12,938 nucleotides of DNA from Paracoccaceae bacterium (GTDB lineage Bacteria > Pseudomonadota > Alphaproteobacteria > Rhodobacterales > Rhodobacteraceae). The position numbers and the translations under genes are program-made. The notes below the pieces were generated by a model. That model saw nothing but the letters and a program-made list of their open reading frames with translations. It was not told the origin of the DNA and did no database searches. Below are positions 1-6,922 of the stretch, in pieces (position 1 is the stretch's first letter; each line of letters begins with the position of its first letter). The stretch is taken from NCBI GenBank assembly GCA_002400675.1, contig NVQY01000160.1, positions 1 to 12,938 of the forward strand. Reading direction: 5' to 3'.

Positions 1-542
1 GCATGTACCACTTCGAAATCAAGACCCAGCGGCTTGACGCGCTCTTCGTCGAACCCGCCCCATGTCACAGGACCGCCCACATACCGGCCCTTAGGCGCGG
101 TTTCAGCCGTTGCAAACGCCGCCGAACACGCCTTGAGCGCCTGCCAATCGGGCAAACCGGGACATTGCTCTTTCATATACAGCGGATACCACCATTCTTC
201 GATCGCTTGCAGGCCAGTTTCCCCGGCGTTCACCACTTTGCCGGTGGCGGTCGCCTCATCAAGCGCCTCTTGGCCGGTTGTGGCCCAGATTTCCATCGCC
301 AGCGTCAGATCGCCGGTCTTCAGTCCGGCAAATTGCGCGATGTAATCGGCCTGTACGTATTGCACATTATACCCGGCCTCTTCCAGGATCGCGCCCATGA
401 TCTGGGTGTTGATCAACTGGCCGGACCAGTCATGCAGGGTCATCTTGATCGGGTCGGTGCTTTCGACCTCAGCCATCGCGGTTGTGGCGGCAAAGACACC
501 AGCGGCAACGCCCATCAGAGCGCTTTTCATTACATGCCTCAT
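1..542 (-). CDS. Glycine-betaine-type ABC transporter periplasmic substrate-binding protein (OpuAC/ProX family), 3' part off window
   Basis: Binds a quaternary-amine-like solute in the periplasm and delivers it to an ABC importer whose permease and ATPase presumably lie beyond the left edge. 180 codons are visible and no stop is reached. The start at 542 is chosen because GGAGGT (548-553) lies 6 nt upstream; an in-frame ATG at 530 would be 18 nt away. Residues 1-24 form a Sec signal peptide (positive Arg/Lys, hydrophobic Leu/Val/Ala core, cleavage after AMA). The mature part has the OpuAC pattern: HDWSGQ, EIWATTG, EEWWYPLY and GRYVGGPVTWGG. The tryptophans are the kind that build the aromatic box around trimethylammonium groups in ProX-like proteins (family knowledge). 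It is transcribed divergently from the DeoR-led operon, which suggests that importer and enzymes serve one substrate. Family assignment is firm; the ligand (betaine, choline, TMAO or another) is open. Confidence 0.88.
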   Translation of the reverse strand, partial: MRHVMKSALMGVAAGVFAATTAMAEVESTDPIKMTLHDWSGQLINTQIMGAILEEAGYNVQYVQADYIAQFAGLKTGDLTLAMEIWATTGQEALDEATATGKVVNAGETGLQAIEEWWYPLYMKEQCPGLPDWQALKACSAAFATAETAPKGRYVGGPVTWGGFDEERVKPLGLDFEVVH

Positions 543-547
543 TGGGC

Positions 548-553
548 ACCTCC
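548..553 (-). promoter_or_regulatory. Ribosome binding site of the binding-protein gene
   Basis: GGAGGT on the minus strand, 6 nt before the ATG at 542. It decides for that start over the in-frame ATG at 530. Confidence 0.8.
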
Positions 554-646
554 CAGGATTTCTGACGGGATTCGCCCCGCCTGATTAAAACTTGTGCTGA
601 AATCCTACACAGGTCAACGTTTTCGTGTGGCTTTTGTGGTTTTAAT

Positions 647-679
647 TGGGTATTCCATGGGTATTATGTGTTTTTACCC
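647..679. promoter_or_regulatory. Candidate operator of the DeoR-type regulator in the divergent intergenic region
   Basis: TGGGTATT occurs twice, at 647-654 and 658-665. The copies start 11 bp apart, about one helical turn, so both would face the same side of the DNA. An inverted partner, TACCC, follows at 675-679. Just upstream (617-643) is a second T/G-rich, loosely repeated stretch (TTTTCGTGTGG then CTTTTGTGG). The region is only 153 bp long and separates the importer gene from the DeoR gene. Autoregulation and control of the divergent importer by the neighbouring DeoR protein is the natural inference, but no binding motif for this family member is known to me. No convincing sigma-70 -35/-10 pair could be assigned on either strand. 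Confidence 0.4.
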
Positions 680-695
680 CAAGTGATCGCAACAG

Positions 696-1484
696 ATGAC
701 CCCCAGTCCGCTTAGATCAACCCAACGCGAACAGGAAATCCTGACAGAATTGCGTCTTGCGGGCGGCTCTGCGCGGGTGGGGTATCTGGCCCAGAGGTTG
801 GGCGTGTCGGACGAAACTGTGCGGCGTAATATCAAGGCGTTGCAGGCCCGCAGCCAGGTGCGAAAAGTCCACGGCGGCGTGTTGCTGTCCGAAGATCTGA
901 CCCTCACCGAACAGCCGCTTCAGGCACGGATGCGGCGCAATGCGGACCCCAAGAAACAAGTGGCGCGCACGTTGGCCCGGATCATCAACAACGGCGATTC
1001 CCTGTTTCTGGACATCGGCTCGACCACGGCTTATGCGGCGCAGGCGCTGGCCGGGCATCGTGACTTGTATGTGGTGACAAACTCGCTGGCCGTGGCCAAC
1101 ACGCTGGCCAATGTGAACAACAACCGGGTGTTTTTTGCCGGGGGTGAATTGCGCCGCCACGATGGCGGGTCGTTTGGCGATGACGCGATCCGGTTCGTGC
1201 GCCGGTTCAACGTTAAATACGCGGTGTTTTCCGCCGGGGCGATCAACGCCGAGACTGGCTTTATGCTGCATGACATGGCCGAGGCCGACCTGTCGCGCGC
1301 GATCAGTGCGCAAACCCGTATCATTCTGGCGGATTCAGAAAAATTCGGTCGTCGCGCGCCGATTGCGGTTTCCGATCAGGATGGAATCGACATATTGATA
1401 ACTGACAAGGCACCGCCAGAACCGGTGCGCAACATGCTGGAACGTCACGATATTTCGCTGACTCTGGCGCACGAGGACCACTGA
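696..1484 (+). CDS. DeoR/GlpR-family transcriptional regulator
   Basis: A 262-residue protein of normal length for the family. The N-terminal DeoR winged helix-turn-helix spans about residues 10-62 (REQEILTELR, VSDETVRRNIKALQ, KVHGGVLL). The rest is the DeoR sensor domain with its phosphate-sugar isomerase-like fold: DIGSTT (106-111), VTNS (127-130), FAGGELRR (147-154) and DSEKFGRR (213-220). Family members usually act as repressors released by a phosphorylated metabolite. That fits the presence of a small-molecule kinase three genes downstream; the link is inference. The ATG at 696 follows an in-frame TGA at 684, so the start cannot lie much further upstream. No strong ribosome binding site is visible. 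The stop codon abuts the ATG of the next gene (TGAATG), implying one transcript. Confidence 0.93.
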   Translation: MTPSPLRSTQREQEILTELRLAGGSARVGYLAQRLGVSDETVRRNIKALQARSQVRKVHGGVLLSEDLTLTEQPLQARMRRNADPKKQVARTLARIINNGDSLFLDIGSTTAYAAQALAGHRDLYVVTNSLAVANTLANVNNNRVFFAGGELRRHDGGSFGDDAIRFVRRFNVKYAVFSAGAINAETGFMLHDMAEADLSRAISAQTRIILADSEKFGRRAPIAVSDQDGIDILITDKAPPEPVRNMLERHDISLTLAHEDH

Positions 1485-2252
1485 ATGCAGGCCTTTCTTG
1501 ACACCATCCTGACCATCACCGGCGACGCGTCGGGCATCCCGCGCAAACACTTTCGCGCCGGCGTCGACGTCATCCACAAATCCGACGCCACCCCGGTAAC
1601 CGTGGCCGATCAGGCAACCGAAGACTTCATCCGCGCCGCTCTGATCCGCGCCTTTCCCGACCATGGAATCCTGGGCGAAGAATTCCCCGAACGCGCCACC
1701 AACGGCCCCTATCAATGGATCATCGACCCGATCGACGGCACCCGTGCGTTCATTTCCGGCATGCCCTTATACGGCCTGTTGGCCGGACTTCTGAAGGACG
1801 GACAACCAGAGATTGGCGTCGTGCGGATGCCGGAACTCGGCGAAGTTTACGCCGGCAATGGCACCACGACCACGCTGAACGGTGATCAGGTTCTCAAGGT
1901 GTCCTCGACCACCGATCTGGGTCAGGCGATGCTGTATATCAACGAGGCAGACAAGATGATGCGCGCCGAACCCGCCGTGTTTGCCCGCCTGAACAATGCC
2001 GCGCGCGACCGGCGGTTTTCCTACGATTGCTACCCCCATGCGCTGGTGGCGGCGGGTCATGTGGATGCCTGCGTTGATTATGATCTGAAACCTTACGACA
2101 TCCTGCCGCTGGTGCCGATTGTGACCGGCGCGGGCGGGGTGATCAGCGACTGGCAGGGGCAACCTCTGGGCCTGAATTCGGACGGGCGGGTAGTCACGGC
2201 GGCGACACCGGCGCTGCATGCGCAATTATTGGAACTTCTCAATCAGGACTGA
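1485..2252 (+). CDS. Inositol-monophosphatase superfamily phosphatase, HisN (histidinol-phosphatase)-like
   Basis: A 255-residue Mg2+-dependent phosphomonoesterase. The metal-binding signature is complete: GEE (64-66), DPIDGTRAF (81-89), and PYD with Asp205 followed by PIVTGAGGVISDWQG. The RAFISG continuation and the PYD...AGG...SDWQG end resemble the HisN-type histidinol-phosphate phosphatases more than true inositol monophosphatases. The gene starts directly after the regulator's stop and ends 3 nt before the oxidoreductase, so it is embedded in a catabolic operon rather than near his genes. The true substrate may therefore be a phosphorylated pathway intermediate, for example the product of the downstream kinase (inference). 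Fold and activity class are secure. A housekeeping histidinol-phosphatase role remains possible if the genome has no other HisN. Confidence 0.88.
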   Translation: MQAFLDTILTITGDASGIPRKHFRAGVDVIHKSDATPVTVADQATEDFIRAALIRAFPDHGILGEEFPERATNGPYQWIIDPIDGTRAFISGMPLYGLLAGLLKDGQPEIGVVRMPELGEVYAGNGTTTTLNGDQVLKVSSTTDLGQAMLYINEADKMMRAEPAVFARLNNAARDRRFSYDCYPHALVAAGHVDACVDYDLKPYDILPLVPIVTGAGGVISDWQGQPLGLNSDGRVVTAATPALHAQLLELLNQD

Positions 2253-2255
2253 CAC

Positions 2256-4667
2256 ATGGCGCAACATTCGGCGAAACACCTGATCATCGGCGGCGGCATC
2301 ATCGGCTGTTCCATCGCCTATCATCTGGCGAAACGCGGGGAAAAGGGCGTTGTCCTGCTGGAAAAGGCCAACCTGACCGAAGGGGCCACATGGCACGCGG
2401 CCGGGTTGGTTGGTCAATTAAGATCGTCTCGTAACACCACGAGAATGTTGCAGAAATCTGTTTCCATGTATGATAGTTTGGCGGCTGAGACCGGGCTGGA
2501 ATGCGACTGGAAGAAAACCGGATCGCTGCGTCTTGCCGCCTCTGACGACCGCATGTTAGAGGCCCGCCGCCTGACCACAATGGCGCGCAGTTTCGGGCTT
2601 GAGATGCACATGATCACCGCCGATGAGGCCCGCGATCTGTTCCCCTATATCGCCACCGATGGGCTAAAGGGTGCCGCGTTCATCCCCTCGGACGGGCATG
2701 TGGACCCCGGCGGGCTTTGCCAGTCGATTGCTGCGGGCGCGCGTCTGCATGGGGCCACCCTGAAACAACAGGTAAAGGTGCTGGATTTCACCGTTCAGGG
2801 CGGGCGGATCACCGGGGTCGAGACCTCTGAAGGCACGTGGGAGGCCGAAACCATCACCCTCGCCACCGGCATGTGGAGCCGCGAGATCGGCGCAAAACTG
2901 GGCCTGACCATCCCGGCCTGTGCGGTGGAACATCAGTATATCGTCACCGAACCAATCCCCGGCTTCCCCGACAATCTGCCGACCCTGCGCGACCCTGACC
3001 GGCTGGTCTATTACAAGCCCGACGCAGGCGGTCGGCTGGTGATCGGCGGCTACGAGGACGACACTCAACCCTTTGGCAACAATGGCATTCCCGGCGAATT
3101 TGTGCGACAACTTCTGCCCGACAACCTCGAACGGTTCGCCCCCCTTGCGGACCTCGCTGCGATCACCACACCGATCATCAACGAGGTCGGCATCCGGCAG
3201 GTGATCAATGGCCCGATCCCCTATTCCGCCGACGGTGATTTCGTCATGGGGCCGGTGCCCGGGTTCGATAACCTGATGCTGGCGACTGGGTTCCTTTATG
3301 GCATCGCCGCCGGTGGTGGGGCTGGTGAAATGATCGCCGAATGGCTGACCGAGGGGCGCCCCTCGCTGGACCTGTGGCCGCTTGATAACCGCCGTTTCGG
3401 CGCGCACCACGGCACCCGCGCCTTCATGTACCCCCGCGCGGTCGAACATTACGCGCACCACTACAAAATGCGCTATCCGGGGGCCGAAGCACAAGCGGCG
3501 CGCGGCCTGCGCCTTAGCCCGCTTTACGAGCGGTTAAAGGCCAAAGGCGCGGTTTACGGGTCCAAGAACGGCTGGGAACGCCCGCTGTGGTTTGCGCCCG
3601 ACGGGGTGGATGCGGTGGATCAGCTTGATTTCCTGAACCCCGGTTGGTGGCCGTATGGCGACGCGGAACAAAAGGCGGTTCGAGGTGGCGTAACCCTTTG
3701 CGATCAATCAAGCTTTGCCAAGTTCGAACTGGCCGGACCCGGCGCATTGGCAGCGATCCAACGCCTTGCGGTGTCCAACATGGACAAGCCCATCGGCACG
3801 GTGATCTATACCCAGCTATGCAACGAACGCGGCGGGATCGAGGCGGATGTGACCATCTCGCGGCTGGCGGAAAACCTGTTCTATATCGTCACCGGCGCGG
3901 GATTTGGCGTGCATGATAGCGACTGGATCGCACAACATCTACCAGCTGATGCGATCCTGACCGAGGTCACCTCGGCGCGCGCCGTGATCAACATCGCCGG
4001 CCCGCGCGCGCGCGATGTTCTGGCGGCGTCCAGCGAGAATGACGTCTCGAACGTGGCCTTTCCGTTTGCCCGCACGGCTGAGATTTTCATCGGCGCAGCA
4101 CCCGTGCGCGCGATCCGCATCGGCTATGTGGGCGAGCTGGGTTGGGAGCTGCACATACCAACAGAGTTCGCCGTGCATGTCTATGATATCCTTTGCGAAA
4201 AAGGGGCCGCGCATGGTATCCGCGACATTGGATATCGCGCCATTGACGGGCTGCGGCTGGAAAAAGGGTACTTGTATTGGAGCGCCGATATCACCCCGGA
4301 TTACTCCCCGATCGAGGCCGGACTTGGGCCGCGTGTGCACCTGAAATCCAAGGGTGATTTCCTTGGGCGCGCGGTGCTGGAGGCGCAGAAAACCGGCGGA
4401 GTGGATCGGCGGCTGTGCTGCTTTACCTCTGCCAAACGTCTGCCGCTCTATGGTGGTGAGGCAATTTTGCAAAGCGGCGGGGTGGTCTCGCTGGCCACAA
4501 GTGCCGGATATGGGGCGCATACGGGGCAGTCCATCCTGTATGGCTATCTGGAGCGACCCCAATGGGACACGGTTGATTTTGAGTTGGAGGCCTTTGGCGA
4601 ACGTCACCCCATTACCCGTGTAAATGCGCCGGTATATGATCCAGAAAACGCCCGATTGAAGGATTAA
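2256..4667 (+). CDS. FAD-dependent N-methyl amine dehydrogenase with C-terminal GcvT domain (dimethylglycine/sarcosine dehydrogenase-like)
   Basis: An 803-residue two-part enzyme. The N-terminal DAO-type flavin domain (about 1-370) has the dinucleotide motif GGGIIGCS (12-19). TWHAAGL (45-51) follows, whose His47 sits where dimethylglycine and sarcosine dehydrogenases attach FAD covalently. A linker/FAO_M region (about 370-430) leads to an aminomethyltransferase (GcvT) domain (about 430-800) with NERGGIEAD (523-531; Asp531 at the T-protein catalytic acid position), GYVGELGWELHIP (623-635), RLEKGY and SPIEAGLG. The family oxidises an N-methyl group and passes the one-carbon unit to tetrahydrofolate, giving 5,10-methylene-THF. 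Length and domain order match dimethylglycine dehydrogenase-like proteins. Many bacterial homologues have undefined substrates, so dimethylglycine is not proven. The start lies 3 nt after the previous stop; the ribosome binding site is weak, suggesting coupled translation. Confidence 0.92.
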   Translation: MAQHSAKHLIIGGGIIGCSIAYHLAKRGEKGVVLLEKANLTEGATWHAAGLVGQLRSSRNTTRMLQKSVSMYDSLAAETGLECDWKKTGSLRLAASDDRMLEARRLTTMARSFGLEMHMITADEARDLFPYIATDGLKGAAFIPSDGHVDPGGLCQSIAAGARLHGATLKQQVKVLDFTVQGGRITGVETSEGTWEAETITLATGMWSREIGAKLGLTIPACAVEHQYIVTEPIPGFPDNLPTLRDPDRLVYYKPDAGGRLVIGGYEDDTQPFGNNGIPGEFVRQLLPDNLERFAPLADLAAITTPIINEVGIRQVINGPIPYSADGDFVMGPVPGFDNLMLATGFLYGIAAGGGAGEMIAEWLTEGRPSLDLWPLDNRRFGAHHGTRAFMYPRAVEHYAHHYKMRYPGAEAQAARGLRLSPLYERLKAKGAVYGSKNGWERPLWFAPDGVDAVDQLDFLNPGWWPYGDAEQKAVRGGVTLCDQSSFAKFELAGPGALAAIQRLAVSNMDKPIGTVIYTQLCNERGGIEADVTISRLAENLFYIVTGAGFGVHDSDWIAQHLPADAILTEVTSARAVINIAGPRARDVLAASSENDVSNVAFPFARTAEIFIGAAPVRAIRIGYVGELGWELHIPTEFAVHVYDILCEKGAAHGIRDIGYRAIDGLRLEKGYLYWSADITPDYSPIEAGLGPRVHLKSKGDFLGRAVLEAQKTGGVDRRLCCFTSAKRLPLYGGEAILQSGGVVSLATSAGYGAHTGQSILYGYLERPQWDTVDFELEAFGERHPITRVNAPVYDPENARLKD

Positions 4668-4680
4668 GATGTAGGCATAA

Positions 4681-5616
4681 ATGACTGATAACAAACACAT
4701 AATCTACGAGGCCTTGCAGAACCTTCCACGGTTCGCCGGCGCGTCGCCCGACAGCTATAAACGCACCCGACTGGGCGGCCTGACCAATCTGGTCTACCGG
4801 GTGGAAACCGATGACGAGACCCTGATCGTGCGCATTCCCGGTGCCGGAACCGACGCCTATATTGACCGCAAAATCGAGTTGCATAACGCGCGCGCCGCTG
4901 ATCATGCAGGCATTTCTGCAAAGGTTCTGTGGGCAGATGGCGATACCGGCGTGATGATCAGCCAAAGCCTTGATCCCATCACCACCATGACCCCCGCCTT
5001 GTTTCAATCCCGTGCCGGTGCCGCCGCCCGCGCGGGCAAAGCATTGGCCGGGCTGCATAATTCTGGCGAGACCTTTCAGTTTCGGTTCGAGCTGTTTACG
5101 ATGATTACCGAATATCTGGCGATCCTTGCAACCCGCGACACCGCCCTGCCCGACGGCTATCACGACATTGTCCGCGCGGCTGAGCCGGTCAAACAGGTGC
5201 TGGTCGACAATCCAACGCCGCTGGCCCCGTGTCATTGCGATCCCTTGTGCGAAAATTTCCTTGATGACGGGACCCGGATGTGGATCGTCGATTGGGAGTA
5301 TTCCGGCATGAATGACCCACTTTGGGATCTGGGCGATCTATCGGTCGAGGCCGGGTTTGACGATGCGCAGGACATGGACATGCTGCGCGCCTATTACGGG
5401 CGTGCGCCATCCGCGGCAGAGGTCGGGCGCATGGTGATTTACAAGGCGATGTGCGATCTGTTGTGGACGCTTTGGGGCTTGATCCAACATGCGGACGGCA
5501 ACGAGGCCGAGGATTTCTGGGCCTATAGCGTAGGTCGGTTTGAGCGTTGCAAGACCCTGATGCAAAGTGCAGAGTTTGCCAGTCATCTAACGGCTATCGG
5601 GGCCTCTTCTGACTAG
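4681..5616 (+). CDS. Choline/ethanolamine-kinase-like phosphotransferase (APH superfamily)
   Basis: A 311-residue cytoplasmic kinase-fold protein. The N-lobe carries a glycine-containing loop (LGGLTNLVYRV, 31-41) and the likely ATP-binding Lys/Arg region (LIVRIPG, 48-54). The catalytic loop is CHCDPLCENFL (184-194), with catalytic Asp187 and metal ligand Asn192. WIVDWEYSG (201-209) supplies the second metal Asp204, and NDPLWDLGDLSVE follows. This is the LicA/choline-kinase branch of the aminoglycoside-phosphotransferase superfamily, which phosphorylates the hydroxyl of amino alcohols. The catalytic loop differs from the usual HGD or HND by a Cys (HCD). The gene is 13 nt downstream of the demethylase and 30 nt upstream of the PLP-enzyme start, in the same operon. 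The substrate is probably a methylated amino alcohol or related compound taken up by the divergent importer (inference). Confidence 0.85.
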   Translation: MTDNKHIIYEALQNLPRFAGASPDSYKRTRLGGLTNLVYRVETDDETLIVRIPGAGTDAYIDRKIELHNARAADHAGISAKVLWADGDTGVMISQSLDPITTMTPALFQSRAGAAARAGKALAGLHNSGETFQFRFELFTMITEYLAILATRDTALPDGYHDIVRAAEPVKQVLVDNPTPLAPCHCDPLCENFLDDGTRMWIVDWEYSGMNDPLWDLGDLSVEAGFDDAQDMDMLRAYYGRAPSAAEVGRMVIYKAMCDLLWTLWGLIQHADGNEAEDFWAYSVGRFERCKTLMQSAEFASHLTAIGASSD

Positions 5617-5635
5617 CGGACCCAGCGTTTATTGC

Positions 5636-5640
5636 AGGAA
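5636..5640 (+). promoter_or_regulatory. Ribosome binding site fixing a GTG start
   Basis: AGGAA, with the GTG at 5647 six to seven nt downstream. The in-frame TTG at 5632 lies upstream of this site, has no ribosome binding site of its own, and is rejected as the start. Confidence 0.7.
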
Positions 5641-5646
5641 AACAAT

Positions 5647-6903
5647 GTGATACAAGACGAACCTGATCTGATCAATGCCATCCGTGCGCGATTCGCCCAT
5701 GTGGATAATTGCCCGTTTCAGGGCCCGCGCATCTTCTTTGAAAACGCCGGTGGGGCGCTGACGTTGAAATCGGTGGCGCAGACGTCGGCTACCTATGCGG
5801 CGATCCCCGACAATCAGGGGCGCGACAACCCGGCGTCGCACGCATTGATGGCGACAATCGCGCGGGCGCGCGCAGACATGGCCGAGATGATGAATGCCCC
5901 CGACGGTCAGTTCTTTGCTGGCGAAAGCGGTACTGAGTTGCTGTTTCGCATGATCCGCACCGCCTGTCTGAACGCGCCCAAGGGGTCGCGGGTTTTGGGC
6001 AGTTCGCTGGAACATCCCGCCTCGCGCAGTGCGGCCAAACGCTGGGCCAGGATTGCCGGTCTGGACTATGTGAATGTGGCGCATAACGACCGGACAGGCA
6101 CGGTGACGGTCGACGATTATGTGCCGCTCATTACCGCTGATACCAGCGTGGCGACGATATTGCACACCTCACCGGTGACCGGGATGGGGGTTGATGTGGC
6201 GGCGATCTCGGGCGCGATTCGCGCGGTGGCTCCGGCCTGTCTGATCATCGTTGACGGCATTCAACATGCGGCGCACGGGCAGATTAACATCGCCTCGTAT
6301 GGTGTTGATGGCTATGCGATTTCTCCTTACAAGATGTTCTCGCGGCATGGCTTTGGCATAGCATGGATTTCCGACCGGCTGGGCGCGCTTTCGCATGACA
6401 AGCTGGACGGGGCACCGGCCACATCGTGGGAATTTGGCACCCGTGATACCGGGGCATATGCCACCATGTCGGATGTGGTCGAATATCTCGACTGGCTGGG
6501 CGCGCAGGTCTCACAAACCAAGGACCGGGGCGAGCGGTTACGCGCCGCAGGGCGGGCGATTCATGGGTATGAAAAGCATCTGACCAACGCGATGATCCAC
6601 GGCACCGGCAACCTGGCCGGGTTGGCAGATATGGACAATGTCACCATTCTGGGCGGGGCCGACAATCCGGCCCGCGAAGGCTTGGTGTCGATTGTTCTGG
6701 GCAACGTGCCCTCGTCCGACGTGGTGGCGCGACTGAACGATCAGGGCATCCGCACGCATCTGCGCAAATCAGATCATTACTCGGGGAATATACTTGAACC
6801 TCTTGGCCTAACCGATTGTATTCGCGTATCTTTGTGCCATTACAACACCGAACATGAAGTGGCGCAGTTTTTGGCCGCGATCAAGGAAATCGGCGCGACC
6901 TAG
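5647..6903 (+). CDS. Class V-fold PLP-dependent enzyme (aminotransferase/cysteine-desulfurase-like)
   Basis: A 418-residue fold-type I PLP enzyme of the aminotransferase class V group. Landmarks are FFENAGGALTL (30-40), LEHPASRS (121-128, His at the position that stacks on PLP), ILHTSPVTGM (171-180), IVDGIQHAAHG (201-211; Asp203 binds the pyridine nitrogen), ISPYKMFSRHGFGIAW (225-240; Lys229 is the Schiff-base lysine) and the C-terminal RVSLCHYNTEHEV (393-405). There is no evident persulfide-loop cysteine like that of SufS or IscS. A lyase or aminotransferase role on a small amine is therefore more likely than sulfur transfer. It is the last gene of the operon and probably acts on the amine or phospho-amine made by the upstream kinase and demethylase (inference). 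GTG at 5647 is chosen over TTG at 5632 because of the AGGAA site between them. No terminator is visible before the convergent RTX gene 19 nt away. Confidence 0.87.
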   Translation: MIQDEPDLINAIRARFAHVDNCPFQGPRIFFENAGGALTLKSVAQTSATYAAIPDNQGRDNPASHALMATIARARADMAEMMNAPDGQFFAGESGTELLFRMIRTACLNAPKGSRVLGSSLEHPASRSAAKRWARIAGLDYVNVAHNDRTGTVTVDDYVPLITADTSVATILHTSPVTGMGVDVAAISGAIRAVAPACLIIVDGIQHAAHGQINIASYGVDGYAISPYKMFSRHGFGIAWISDRLGALSHDKLDGAPATSWEFGTRDTGAYATMSDVVEYLDWLGAQVSQTKDRGERLRAAGRAIHGYEKHLTNAMIHGTGNLAGLADMDNVTILGGADNPAREGLVSIVLGNVPSSDVVARLNDQGIRTHLRKSDHYSGNILEPLGLTDCIRVSLCHYNTEHEVAQFLAAIKEIGAT

Positions 6904-6922
6904 CGACGGGTAGCGATCCAGC

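Noticed and set aside
2664..3494. 276-residue minus-strand open frame inside the demethylase gene
   Set aside because: It lies entirely within a well-conserved gene and its translation shows no domain.
5632..5646. TTG start that would add five residues to the PLP enzyme
   Set aside because: The only ribosome-binding-like sequence (5636-5640) lies inside this extension and fits the GTG at 5647.
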